A stretch of DNA of 64,000 bases from Mogibacterium diversum_A (GTDB lineage Bacteria; Bacillota; Clostridia; Peptostreptococcales; Anaerovoracaceae). The translations under genes and the position numbers were made by a program. The stretch lies in the NCBI RefSeq assembly GCF_938028775.1, contig NZ_CALIZG010000008.1, positions 127,010-191,009 of the forward strand. Reading direction: 5' to 3'. Position 1 is the stretch's first letter; the number at the start of each line of letters is the position of its first letter. Shown in pieces: positions 44,970 through 53,280 of the stretch. The notes under the pieces were generated by a model. That model ran no database searches. It was not told the origin of the DNA and saw only the letters and a list, made by a program, of their open reading frames with translations.

Positions 44970-45197
44970 TTAGTTACCACCATTTGCGAACTTCAGCACA
45001 TCTGCAATAGTCTTGCACTCTGGGAATTTTTCCTCAGGAATTGAAACTCCATGAGCTTCTTCCATCATCATCGAAAGTTCTACAGCATCTAGCGAGTCAA
45101 GCTTTAAATCCTCCTGAAGATCTGCAGTCTCAGTTACCTTATCCTCACTAACACCAAAATTCTCGCAAATTAGTTCCTTTAGCTGTTCAAAAGTCAT
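44970..45197 (-). CDS. acpP: Acyl carrier protein, second copy
   Basis: 75 residues with LKLDSLDAVEL, where Ser carries phosphopantetheine. First gene of the fatty acid operon, so the likely main carrier for acc/fab. AAGGAG precedes the ATG. Compare the copy at 14557. Confidence 0.94.
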   Translation of the reverse strand: MTFEQLKELICENFGVSEDKVTETADLQEDLKLDSLDAVELSMMMEEAHGVSIPEEKFPECKTIADVLKFANGGN

Positions 45198-45232
45198 ATC
45201 ATTTACTCCTTTTTCTCTTAATCTCTGTATTT

Positions 45233-45262
45233 GATAAAATAATTTAGTTAAATAATTTTATC
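45233..45262. promoter_or_regulatory. 30-bp near-palindrome, candidate operator
   Basis: Two 14-base arms (GATAAAATAATTTA and its near-complement, 13 of 14) flank GT. It lies just after the expected transcription start of the fatty acid operon, the position of a repressor site. The MarR regulator in the operon is the natural candidate to bind it. Confidence 0.6.
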
Positions 45263-45277
45263 TATTATTTTTTTACT

Positions 45278-45306
45278 ATTTTATTTGCCTTAGCTACTTT
45301 CGTCAA
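45278..45306 (-). promoter_or_regulatory. Promoter of the fatty acid operon
   Basis: On the minus strand TTGACG (45301-45306) and TAAAAT (45278-45283) are 17 bases apart. The leader to acpP would be about 75 bases. Confidence 0.7.
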
Positions 45307-45348
45307 GTGAAAGTTTTGTGTGCAATTCTTTTTTTCTTTAAAAATAGC

Positions 45349-45364
45349 TGAATTTCAACGTTAA
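45349..45364. promoter_or_regulatory. Second copy of the acpP-linked 16-bp motif
   Basis: TGAATTTCAACGTTAA, 15 of 16 identical to the site at 14801-14816. Here it lies about 43 bases upstream of the -35, a position more typical of an activator or distal repressor site. Confidence 0.4.
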
Positions 45365-45392
45365 AAAGCCTCAGATTAAAATTTTAAATTTT

Positions 45393-45430
45393 TTCAAAAA
45401 AAAGAAAAGATGGCTGAAATTCAGCCATCT
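45393..45430 (-). terminator. Terminator of the 2-oxoacid oxidoreductase operon
   Basis: On the minus strand GATGGCTGAA pairs with TTCAGCCATC and is followed by a T-rich run of about a dozen bases. Confidence 0.88.
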
Positions 45431-45482
45431 CCCCTCATACTTTATGGATTATCAATATACGCCCATTACCTAGCGTATGCCA

Positions 45483-46031
45483 TTACTGTCTAGCTTCAGC
45501 ACCAATATCAAGACCTGTCTTGAAAGCCTTGTCATTTAGTGGAATTACCTTTGGCTTGTGCTCAAACTTGTGGTGAATTCCATCATAAATAACCTGCTCA
45601 GGTACTGCATTAGAGTATCCAATGTAAGCTCCAAGCATAATGATGTTAAGAACTCTTGGGTTACCCATCTCGAGAGCCATCTCTGTAACTGGAACAGATA
45701 CTACAGTGATGTCATCTCTATCAATTGGATCCTTTACGATTGAGCTGTTAATGAACAATGTACCACCCTTCTTAAGAGTTGGAAGGAACTTGTGTAGTGA
45801 AGGTCCGTTCATTACAACAAGGTCATCTACACTGTTAGATACAGGTGCACCGATTTCATCATCAGAAATTACAACGTAACAGTTTGCTGTACCACCTCTC
45901 ATAGCTGCGCCATAAGAAGGGAAGAATGTTACATTAAGGTCTGTTGACTGACATGTAGCTTCCGAAAGAAGCTTTCCCATGGTCATTACACCCTGTCCGC
46001 CGAATCCGGCAATCATCAAATTTCTTTCCAT
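45483..46031 (-). CDS. 2-oxoacid:ferredoxin oxidoreductase, gamma subunit
   Basis: 182 residues of the gamma (POR/VOR/KOR) family, with GFGGQGVMTMGK near the start and PSYGAAMRGG. Last gene of the delta-alpha-beta-gamma operon. The complex oxidatively decarboxylates a 2-oxoacid to acyl-CoA and reduces ferredoxin. Subunit order and size fit VorDABC/KorDABC; substrate (branched 2-oxoacid or 2-oxoglutarate) is not settled by sequence. Confidence 0.9.
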   Translation of the reverse strand: MERNLMIAGFGGQGVMTMGKLLSEATCQSTDLNVTFFPSYGAAMRGGTANCYVVISDDEIGAPVSNSVDDLVVMNGPSLHKFLPTLKKGGTLFINSSIVKDPIDRDDITVVSVPVTEMALEMGNPRVLNIIMLGAYIGYSNAVPEQVIYDGIHHKFEHKPKVIPLNDKAFKTGLDIGAEARQ

Positions 46032-46042
46032 TCTAAACCTCC

Positions 46043-46795
46043 CTATTTAGCTTCTGCGCCCTTGTCTCTAACGAGACCTAGAGGGTACTCATCAAACATA
46101 TCCTTCTCGAGGAACTTCAGTGAATCAAGTGTGCTCATTCCCCAGTTTGTTGGGCAAGATGTAACGATCTCTACAAGCGAGAAACCTCTGCCTTCAAGCT
46201 GATACTGGAATGCTTTCTTGATTGCCTTACGAGCCTTGATTACGTTCTGAGGAGTGTTGCAAGAAACTCTTTCTAGATAGTAAGGAGCTGTTAGCTGGTT
46301 GAGAATTTCAACGATGTGCATTGGATATCCGTGAAGATCCGGCTCTCTACCCTCTGGTGTAGTTGTGGAGTTCATGCCGATAAGAGTTGTTGGCGCCATC
46401 TGTCCACCAGTCATACCGTAAATTCCGTTGTTAACGAAGATTACTGTGAAGTTCTCTCCTCTGTTAGCAGCTGACATAGTCTCTGCAAGTCCGATGGAAG
46501 CAAGGTCTCCATCACCCTGATATGTGTATACAAGTGAATCAGGGGATGATCTCTTGATTCCTGTAGCTACAGCGCAAGCTCTTCCGTGAGCAGCGATAGT
46601 AGCATCGTGAGCAACGTAGAACTGACCGAGTCCGCAGCAACCTACACCCTCAACTCTTACGAGCTTATCGAGCTTACCTAGTTCTTCTGCCGCTTCACCG
46701 ATTAGCTTATGCACAGTACCGTGCATGCATCCCGGACAGAATCCGGATACTGTATCAGGAAGAATTCCCTTAGTTCTTGAATAAACTTTTGCCAT
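46043..46795 (-). CDS. 2-oxoacid:ferredoxin oxidoreductase, beta (TPP) subunit
   Basis: 250 residues. The TPP/Mg motif is GDGDLASIG with a following NNGIYGMTGGQ, and FCPGCMHGTVH lies near the start with cluster cysteines. Binds thiamine diphosphate and, in the family, one [4Fe-4S] cluster. Starts right after the alpha subunit ends (one base or less). Confidence 0.93.
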   Translation of the reverse strand: MAKVYSRTKGILPDTVSGFCPGCMHGTVHKLIGEAAEELGKLDKLVRVEGVGCCGLGQFYVAHDATIAAHGRACAVATGIKRSSPDSLVYTYQGDGDLASIGLAETMSAANRGENFTVIFVNNGIYGMTGGQMAPTTLIGMNSTTTPEGREPDLHGYPMHIVEILNQLTAPYYLERVSCNTPQNVIKARKAIKKAFQYQLEGRGFSLVEIVTSCPTNWGMSTLDSLKFLEKDMFDEYPLGLVRDKGAEAK

Positions 46796-47875
46796 CTATA
46801 GTACCTCCTTAATCAGTTCACGAGCAGCTTCCATTACCTGATCATTAGTCAGAAGCTGACCACCGGATCTTAGGCACTCCTTGATAACTGTTCTGCCCTT
46901 AACTGCATGATCCACGTCCCATCTCATCTGAGCAGGGATGGACATCTCGACATTGAGAATACCCTTTACTCTGTTAAAGTCTATATTCTCAAATGCTTCA
47001 TATGGGAATGGAGAAAGCTTGATAGGTCTGATCATACCAATCTTAACTCCTTCTTTTCTTAGCTCTCTTACGATAACCTTTCCGATACGAGCGGAGATTC
47101 CGTATGCTGCGATTAGAATTTCAGCATCCTCTGTCTCTAGCTCCTCGTACTCAACGTCCTTATCCCAAGTTCTGTAGAGCTTATCTGCTTCGATATTAAC
47201 AGCTTCCTGTCCTGTTCCAACAGAACCAGGTCTGCAGAATGCGTTCTCACCTACTGGGTGACCCACTATAGCTCTATAGTTGAATGCATCTCTTAGTTCT
47301 GCAATCTCTTCAGGTGTCTTCATTGGAGGAAGAACTACTGGCTCCATGATTGTTCCCATAACTCCATCTGTGAGGATGAGTACTGGGTTCTGGTCTCTCT
47401 CAGCATAGTCAAATGCCTTGTATACCATGTCTACGCACTCCTGAACAGTTGCTGGAGCGAGTACGATCATTCTGAAACCACCGTTTCCGGAAGCCTTAGT
47501 TGCCTGAAGGTAATCCTGCTGAGCTGGCTGGATAGCACCGATTCCAGGACCACCTCTCTGCACGTTTACATATACTGCTGGTAGTCTAGCGGATGCGCAG
47601 AAGGAGATACCCTCTGAGTACAAGCTGATTCCACAGCTGGATGAAGAGCTCATCGCTCTGATTCCAGTCGAAACAGCACCGTAAAGCATGTTTACAGATG
47701 CAACCTCGGACTCACCCTGTACAAAGCTTCCACCTACTTCTGGCATTCTTCTTGCCATATACTCAGGAATTTCGTTCTGTGGTGTGATTGGATAACCAGC
47801 AAAGAAACGACATCCTGCTCTTACAGCTGCCTCTGCAATCGCTTCGCAGCCTTTCATAAATACACGTTCTGCCAT
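46796..47875 (-). CDS. vorB: 2-oxoacid:ferredoxin oxidoreductase, alpha subunit
   Basis: 359 residues with GCRFFAGYPITPQNEI, the alpha-family start (core GYPITPQNE), and QGESEVASVN. It resembles the subunit named VorB in clostridia (3-methyl-2-oxobutanoate dehydrogenase), but KorA is close. ATG 47875 has AGGAGG upstream; a frame start at 47902 would overlap the delta gene. Confidence 0.9.
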   Translation of the reverse strand: MAERVFMKGCEAIAEAAVRAGCRFFAGYPITPQNEIPEYMARRMPEVGGSFVQGESEVASVNMLYGAVSTGIRAMSSSSSCGISLYSEGISFCASARLPAVYVNVQRGGPGIGAIQPAQQDYLQATKASGNGGFRMIVLAPATVQECVDMVYKAFDYAERDQNPVLILTDGVMGTIMEPVVLPPMKTPEEIAELRDAFNYRAIVGHPVGENAFCRPGSVGTGQEAVNIEADKLYRTWDKDVEYEELETEDAEILIAAYGISARIGKVIVRELRKEGVKIGMIRPIKLSPFPYEAFENIDFNRVKGILNVEMSIPAQMRWDVDHAVKGRTVIKECLRSGGQLLTNDQVMEAARELIKEVL

Positions 47876-47889
47876 ATTGCTCCTCCTTA

Positions 47890-48102
47890 CTAATCTCTCC
47901 AAACCTCAATACAGTCCTCTGGACATATCTGTGCACACATTGCGCAACCGATGCAATCCTCTGGTGTAGCTGCAACTGAATAAGGGTAACCCTTTGAGTT
48001 AACATTCTCACCGATAACGAGGACTTTCTTTGGACATGAAATCACGCAATACTGGCAAGATTTGCAAGCTTCAGCATTGATTTCAACTCTACCTTTAGCC
48101 AT
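47890..48102 (-). CDS. 2-oxoacid:ferredoxin oxidoreductase, delta (ferredoxin) subunit
   Basis: 70 residues with two cluster motifs, CKSCQYCVISCP and CIGCAMCAQICP, passing electrons to external ferredoxin, probably the one at 13556. AGGAGG stands 8 bases before ATG 48102, better than the 2 bases to the ATG at 48108. First of the four subunit genes. Confidence 0.93.
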   Translation of the reverse strand: MAKGRVEINAEACKSCQYCVISCPKKVLVIGENVNSKGYPYSVAATPEDCIGCAMCAQICPEDCIEVWRD

Positions 48103-48129
48103 CAACATTACCTCCTTAAATAAAATGTT

Positions 48130-48837
48130 TTAGCGATCAACCCACGAATACGTCAGGAACAACTCAATTGGGAATAGATGTCTGTCTGTCATACCTTTGA
48201 CTTCGTCATATATCTCATCCCTTACAACGAAACTGCCGACGGTAACTATTCCATCGAGCATCTCGTCGAGCCTAGCAAGTCCTTCCATGAATTCTTCTGC
48301 ACTCGTCTGGTAACCTAGGTTAGGGTTACCAAGAATATAGATGCGATTCAACCTAGCCGCAGTTACGATATCGCTCATAGTCTCATCAATCGCCTTTAGA
48401 CTCTTCGTCCAAGGTCTATACGGATTGATGACGTAGACCGGAACCGTATCGTCATCCTTTAGCAAGTGTGCGTACACCCCTACAACTCTCGAGGCATTGT
48501 GACCACCGCCTATATCAAGAATTGTATACACATCCTTGTTCATAAGCGATTCAGCAACACCGCCGACTACAATCGGTGCATCGAGAAATTGCAGCTGATA
48601 ATTTATCTCCACACCCTTCTGGGCGAATGCATCCTTCATATCCCTAGAGCGGTATAGCGGTTTGCTCTGGTCCATATCGAATACCTGAACCTTTGCACCG
48701 GTCTGCTCAGCAAGCTTTGCTGCAACATTGAGAACGATCTCACTCTTACCGCTTCCAGCCTCTCCTATAAAGAGAAAATTCTTTTTCTCATTGAGGAGAT
48801 CTCCGAAATCCTTATCCATCTCGTAGAAAATACTCAT
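48130..48837 (-). CDS. P-loop protein upstream of the oxidoreductase operon
   Basis: 235 residues with Walker A GEAGSGKSE (about 24-32), the DMDQSKPLYRSRD region and ILDIGGG; it resembles SIMIBI/CobQ-type NTPases. Not assigned to a named family. It precedes the delta subunit by 27 bases and has no large gap, so it is probably co-transcribed. A role in maturing or gating the oxidoreductase is inference from position alone. Confidence 0.65.
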   Translation of the reverse strand: MSIFYEMDKDFGDLLNEKKNFLFIGEAGSGKSEIVLNVAAKLAEQTGAKVQVFDMDQSKPLYRSRDMKDAFAQKGVEINYQLQFLDAPIVVGGVAESLMNKDVYTILDIGGGHNASRVVGVYAHLLKDDDTVPVYVINPYRPWTKSLKAIDETMSDIVTAARLNRIYILGNPNLGYQTSAEEFMEGLARLDEMLDGIVTVGSFVVRDEIYDEVKGMTDRHLFPIELFLTYSWVDR

Positions 48838-48916
48838 CCTACTACCTCATCTAAAAACTTCTTTCACACAATGTCACAAGAAAAAGCAGAGATTGTGTAA
48901 AGCAAATCAGTTTTAA

Positions 48917-49657
48917 CTATCTAAATAAATTCTCGCATTCAGAAGCTGTATCCTGCAGCCTTGGTATTACGGAGTAAAGGCTTCTGACCATCCTCTCTTT
49001 ATACCCACTGACGCTGATTGCACAGATTGCTGTTCCATCCGTTGAAAGCACAGGCGCCGCTACACATACGAGTCCCTCTGTGACTTCTTCCATATCATAG
49101 GCGAGTCTGCTTTCCTTAACCTCTTCGAGGAGCGTTTTATACTCGTCTTTATCTACGATACTCTTGTGTGTGAGCCTCACGTAATCAATCTCTTCGGCTA
49201 ATTTATCCGATTCACCGGAAAATGCAGTGAGTACTTTCCCTGCAGCTGTCAAGTTTAGACTCATCATCTCCTCAGAGCTAACCACTACGGCAATGCCAGT
49301 ATATGGATTCTTACGAATCGCTATATATGACTTCAGTCCTTCACGCACCGATACAGTCACCGCCAGACCGCATTTCCTACATAGTCTAGCAACCGGTTCA
49401 TCTAGCATATTGACTATCTGCTTCTGTATATTAGTATTTCGACTCAAGGTGAACACTCTATCTGTAAGATAATAACCACCATCGATTTTATCCTTGTAGA
49501 TGTATTTCATCTCCTCAAGCGAATTGAGAATTCTGCTTATAGCAGCGTTGGAAAGTCCCGTTTGCTGAGCTATAGACGTCAAGGTCAATCGGCTTTGGGA
49601 TTGGTATAAATCAAGCACCTTTAACGCTTTTTCAAGTGAACTATTGCGCTCTGCCAT
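48917..49657 (-). CDS. IclR-family transcriptional regulator
   Basis: 246 residues: winged helix (SLEKALKVLDLY, QQTGLSNAAISRIL) then the IclR effector domain. It lies directly upstream of the P-loop/2-oxoacid oxidoreductase operon on the same strand with a 79-base gap, so it may control it. An inverted repeat at 49737 in the divergent gap is a possible binding site. Confidence 0.88.
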   Translation of the reverse strand: MAERNSSLEKALKVLDLYQSQSRLTLTSIAQQTGLSNAAISRILNSLEEMKYIYKDKIDGGYYLTDRVFTLSRNTNIQKQIVNMLDEPVARLCRKCGLAVTVSVREGLKSYIAIRKNPYTGIAVVVSSEEMMSLNLTAAGKVLTAFSGESDKLAEEIDYVRLTHKSIVDKDEYKTLLEEVKESRLAYDMEEVTEGLVCVAAPVLSTDGTAICAISVSGYKERMVRSLYSVIPRLQDTASECENLFR

Positions 49658-49736
49658 GATGTTTTCCTTTCACTGCCTTTTTACAATTCAAAATATACTC
49701 TTTAGCATTAAGTTAGTCAACATTAACAGGCGAATT

Positions 49737-49775
49737 TTTTCCGTATTTCGAGCAGTAAATTCGATATGCGGAAAA
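49737..49775. promoter_or_regulatory. Inverted repeat in the IclR/glycosyltransferase gap
   Basis: TTTTCCGTATTTCGA and TTCGATATGCGGAAAA are near-complementary (about 13 of 15) around a short centre, between the divergent genes at 49657 and 49850. It suits an autoregulatory IclR operator. Confidence 0.5.
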
Positions 49776-49849
49776 TATTGGTTGATAGAATTTTAAGTTC
49801 TTCAATTGATATTGACACTGCAATTTACTTATAAGACAATATAAACATT

Positions 49850-51139
49850 ATGAAAATATTAAGTATTAGTACTCAAAAGCCGCACTCAACTGGTAGCGGC
49901 GTATACTTGACGGAGCTCGTCAAATCTTTCGACAGAGCAGGTCATGAACAGGCTGTAGTTGCTGGGGTATATGAAGAGGACTTATTCGAATTTCCTCCTT
50001 CTGTACGCACCTACCCAGTCTACTATTCACATGGGGATTATAGAGGCGATTTACCGTTTGAGGTGCTTGGCATGTCAGATGTTATGCCGTACCCTTCTAC
50101 ACTATACAATTCCCTCACTGATGATATGGCAGATATGCTTTATAGTGCTTTTGGAAAAACCATCGGAAGAGCTATAAGAGAGCTTGATCCAGATGTAATA
50201 CTATGCCATCACCTATTCTTGCTCACTTCCATGCTTCCTGATATGGTCAAAGAGTTTGCACCAGATTTATTTCATGGCAAAATCTATGGTATCTCGCATG
50301 GCTCCGACATAAGGCAGTTTCAGAACTGTCCGTTCAGACGTGATTCTATCATCTCTGGGATAAGGAAGCTTGACGGAATCTTTGCTCTTCATGAAGAACA
50401 GAAAAAGCAGATTAGCGAGCTTTACGGTATAGCTGATAACAAAATCAATGTTATCGGCACCGGATATAACTCGCAGATATTTAATATGGATGAAGATATG
50501 GAAAAGCCAGGGGCAGATGATTCGTACAAAATCATCTATGCCGGCAAGCTCAGCACTGCTAAGGGAATTTTTCCGCTTATAGAAGCCCTTGCTGAACTGG
50601 ATGAGGATAGCGAAATTCCCGCTTTTGAGCTCCTGCTTGCCGGCGGCTGTCAGGATGAGGGAATCGCGCGCCTCCTCTCGGGGAAGCCAGCGCTCCGCGC
50701 TGGCGACGCAGGCGAGCTCAAAGCCCTACCATTCAGGGCCCGTTACCTCGGCATGCTATCCCAGACTGAGCTCGCTGCGGCCTTCAGAGCCAGCGACATA
50801 TTCGTGCTCCCTTCATACTATGAAGGTCTTCCCCTCGTCCTGATAGAGGCGATGGCGTCGGGCGCGATTCCCATCTGCACCAGCCTGCCAGGGATTAAGA
50901 GCTGGCTGGCCAGCAAGATTATATCTGACAATACCGTCTTGGTAGAGCCGCCTAAGATGCAGGCTCCAGGAGAACCATTTGAGTCCGAAATCCCTGCATT
51001 TAAGGAGCGGCTCAAGACTGGTCTCATATCTGCTTTAGAACTTGCACACCGCAAGAGATTTGATCCAGATTATGTATATCCAAATACGAACAATGCATCG
51101 TGGGATGGAGTTACGGAAACTATACTGAAATATGTATAA
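49850..51139 (+). CDS. GT4-type glycosyltransferase
   Basis: 429 residues, GT-B fold. N-terminal part starts MKILSISTQKPHSTGSGVY; the C-terminal part has YAGKLSTAKGIF, YLGMLSQTELAA and the GT4 nucleotide-sugar motif PSYYEGLPLVLIEAMASG (core EGLPLVLIEAMA). Acceptor and sugar unknown. Bases 50641-50880 are 64% G+C against about 43% just upstream, and carry a perfect 8-bp hairpin, a sign of a transferred segment or unusual codon use. TTGATA and TATAAG 18 bases apart may be its promoter. Confidence 0.88.
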   Translation: MKILSISTQKPHSTGSGVYLTELVKSFDRAGHEQAVVAGVYEEDLFEFPPSVRTYPVYYSHGDYRGDLPFEVLGMSDVMPYPSTLYNSLTDDMADMLYSAFGKTIGRAIRELDPDVILCHHLFLLTSMLPDMVKEFAPDLFHGKIYGISHGSDIRQFQNCPFRRDSIISGIRKLDGIFALHEEQKKQISELYGIADNKINVIGTGYNSQIFNMDEDMEKPGADDSYKIIYAGKLSTAKGIFPLIEALAELDEDSEIPAFELLLAGGCQDEGIARLLSGKPALRAGDAGELKALPFRARYLGMLSQTELAAAFRASDIFVLPSYYEGLPLVLIEAMASGAIPICTSLPGIKSWLASKIISDNTVLVEPPKMQAPGEPFESEIPAFKERLKTGLISALELAHRKRFDPDYVYPNTNNASWDGVTETILKYV

Positions 51140-51397
51140 CTTTCCTTGCTCTCTCCACATTCAAAATCACATTAGATGATATAATTTCACACATAATAAC
51201 CTGTATATATTTTATCCATATCTTAAGCTGGACACTCTTGTATGAGGATGGACATGCAACTTGTGTTCACATAGTTATCGGGATACTTATATCGCGGATT
51301 TTATTTAGGAAATTTAGGAATAACGAGATAACCAGTGCAGTTCGAGCGAACAAGTTGGCTGCACTACTCTAATACAAATAGTATAGAGAGGTACAAA
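51140..51397. other. Gap between glycosyltransferase and aldolase-like gene
   Basis: No supported gene. It includes a short hairpin GTTCGAGCGAAC near 51338-51349. A 90-codon frame across it begins inside the glycosyltransferase gene and looks like noise. Confidence 0.4.
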
Positions 51398-52603
51398 ATG
51401 AACGAATTACAAGTGAGGGAACTTATTGTTAAGTATGCCTCCGACTTTACAGATAGATACACCAAGGCATACGGCTCAATTATTGCGAGAGTTGATAACG
51501 GAACATATCTCATGTCGAGACCCGGCTTAGTTCTGGACACTATCAAGGATTCAGATCTACAGCTTTATGATATGAGCTCCGGTGATGCGGGCAAGATACT
51601 GAGCACGAGACGTGACATCAACGTCATGATCTTTGCTTGTACGGAACCTTCAGCAATTTTCTCCAAGGATGCAGATATGCTTAGACCAGCGCTCTATGAT
51701 TTAGCAGGCATAGTTGGTACTGATATAAAAATTGCTGAAGATACTACAGCAAAATCCTTGCTTGCTGCATTAAAAGACAGAGCAGGCTGCCTAGTTCGAG
51801 GCAAAGGCATATTCAGCACTAGTAGCAATATGAAGGATGCGATTTCAATAGTTAAGATTATAGAAAAGAGTATCGAGGCAGAGATGTACGGAGATAAAAT
51901 CGGTGGTATAAAGCATCTATCCGCCGATGAGGCACTGCGCACTCGCCAGATGCATAACCACCTATATTCTAATGTCAATTCTGAGAAACATGTTGATTTC
52001 GTAAATATCTCAACAGATGAACTCGATGTGCGCAATAACATGATTGACTATGCAAATAAGCTCAAGGACAAAGGCCTCTTCCATGGTTCATGGGGAAATC
52101 TCTCTGTTAGGCTTAATGATTGCGAGATGCTGATCACTCCTTCAGCTATGGAGTACAACAAACTACGTGCCGAAGACATAGTGAAGGTTGATGTTAACAC
52201 ACTGGCGTTTGATCACATACAGCGCGTGCCTTCAAGCGAATTTGACTTGCACGCTGCCATTTATAGAGAGCACCCTGATTGGAACGCGATAATCCGTACA
52301 CATTCGCATGGGCTTTCCGTATTTGCTGCAGCTCAGGTTGGTTTCAAAATCACAGACCCTGCTCTTCACCAGCTACTAGGTGATGTCAGCGCAAGCGAGC
52401 ACGTTGAACCACATACTCCTGATTTTATCGAAAGTATACTCAAGGAACTAAGACACAACAATATATGCGTGATTGCGAATAGAGGTCCGATTTTCTGTGC
52501 TACTAGCCTGGAAAACGCTACAGTTATGGCAGATGCCATAGAGGATACCGCTTGCAACATGCTCGGTTATAACGAGCCACTTCTAAGAGCCGAGGAAGAA
52601 TAA
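51398..52603 (+). CDS. Tandem class II aldolase-like protein
   Basis: 401 residues in two halves that look like duplicated class II aldolase/adducin domains (about 1-170 and 205-401). The C-terminal half keeps Glu281 and HSH (302-304), but the third zinc His, expected in a NHG-type motif, is Arg in NRG (361-363). The N-terminal half lacks HxH and has VRGKGIF (133-139) in the same place. GAGAGG precedes ATG 51398. It may be an altered or inactive aldolase; function unknown. Confidence 0.75.
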   Translation: MNELQVRELIVKYASDFTDRYTKAYGSIIARVDNGTYLMSRPGLVLDTIKDSDLQLYDMSSGDAGKILSTRRDINVMIFACTEPSAIFSKDADMLRPALYDLAGIVGTDIKIAEDTTAKSLLAALKDRAGCLVRGKGIFSTSSNMKDAISIVKIIEKSIEAEMYGDKIGGIKHLSADEALRTRQMHNHLYSNVNSEKHVDFVNISTDELDVRNNMIDYANKLKDKGLFHGSWGNLSVRLNDCEMLITPSAMEYNKLRAEDIVKVDVNTLAFDHIQRVPSSEFDLHAAIYREHPDWNAIIRTHSHGLSVFAAAQVGFKITDPALHQLLGDVSASEHVEPHTPDFIESILKELRHNNICVIANRGPIFCATSLENATVMADAIEDTACNMLGYNEPLLRAEEE

Positions 52604-52612
52604 AGCTAAACG

Positions 52613-52646
52613 ATGGCATGCATATGGTGCATGCCATTTTATCTTT
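52613..52646 (+). terminator. Terminator after the aldolase-like gene
   Basis: ATGGCATGCA pairs exactly with TGCATGCCAT over TATGG, followed by TTTATCTTTT. Confidence 0.8.
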
Positions 52647-52715
52647 TATGAAACATAATATTTAACAGCAACACTTAATTAATCAAAATGACTTATTCAC
52701 TTATGGAGGATCAAA

Positions 52716-53072
52716 ATGAGCTGGATTAAAACTAAGGAAAAGAGGATTCACTATATCCAGGAAGAGGCACTTGGTGGTCCTGGTCACCTGATTACGACGC
52801 AGATTATCGATAATGACGAGGAGCTTCTAGGCAAAGGACGACTTTTTAAGGAGAATGTTCTCGAAAAGGATTGCGGTGTAGGTTACCATGTACACGAGGG
52901 AGATGCTGAAATTTATGTCATCCAAAGTGGCGAGGCTGAGTACAATGATAACGGCACTATAAAGACTGTGCGCGCAGGTGATGTCACGTTTACTGGACCT
53001 GGCGAGGGACATAGTCTGACCAACAAGAAGGATGAGCCAGTAAAATTCGTCGCCCTCATCATCTATGAATAG
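52716..53072 (+). CDS. Small cupin-domain protein
   Basis: 118 residues, single cupin. It has GYHVHEGDAEIYVI (metal-type His, His, Glu) and GEGHSLTNK supplying the later His. Ligand and reaction unknown. ATGGAGGA-type site (GGAGG) stands before the ATG. Stands alone between two terminators or gaps. Confidence 0.85.
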   Translation: MSWIKTKEKRIHYIQEEALGGPGHLITTQIIDNDEELLGKGRLFKENVLEKDCGVGYHVHEGDAEIYVIQSGEAEYNDNGTIKTVRAGDVTFTGPGEGHSLTNKKDEPVKFVALIIYE

Positions 53073-53110
53073 GTTTTATAGAATTCCATTTTTATTTGCG
53101 AGAATGCTTG

Positions 53111-53139
53111 TTGTAAAGTAGCTCTCAAGTTGTTATAAT
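53111..53139 (+). promoter_or_regulatory. Promoter of the ECF S-component gene
   Basis: TTGTAA (53111-53116) and TATAAT (53134-53139) are 17 bases apart, giving a leader of about 135 bases. Confidence 0.7.
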
Positions 53140-53144
53140 CTCAC

Positions 53145-53280
53145 GGGCAGATTACTGCGCGGATATCATCGTAGCATACCGCACGATAGAGACTCCATAG
53201 AGCAGTGCCTGCCTGCAAATCGTTTCTTCGGGGTAACCCGGCTCATCGCTGTATCCTTACGGAACGGCAGAAGGAGGTTA
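53145..53280 (+). ncRNA. Structured 5' leader, candidate riboswitch of unknown class
   Basis: GGCAG (53146-50) pairs with CUGCC (53209-13) and ACUGC (53154-58) with GCAGU (53202-06). Inside lies GCGG/CCGC (53159-62, 53179-82), whose loop AUCGU can pair with ACGAU downstream (53183-87), a pseudoknot. A GNRA hairpin CGGG-GUAA-CCCG follows (53229-40). UCCUU (53254-58) can pair with the ribosome site AAGGA or, instead, sit in a GCUGU/ACGGC hairpin. I could not match it to TPP, FMN, THF, cobalamin, preQ1 or ZTP patterns from memory. Confidence 0.55.

Noticed and set aside
50589..50843. 84-codon frame within the GC-rich patch
   Set aside because: High GC removes stop codons; the glycosyltransferase frame carries the real motifs.
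51100..51372. 90-codon frame across the gap after the glycosyltransferase
   Set aside because: It starts inside the glycosyltransferase in another frame, has no ribosome site and no recognisable domain.
53145..53280. THF, TPP, FMN, cobalamin or ZTP riboswitch call for the ECF leader
   Set aside because: Signature strings of these classes, as I remember them, are absent. Left as unclassified.
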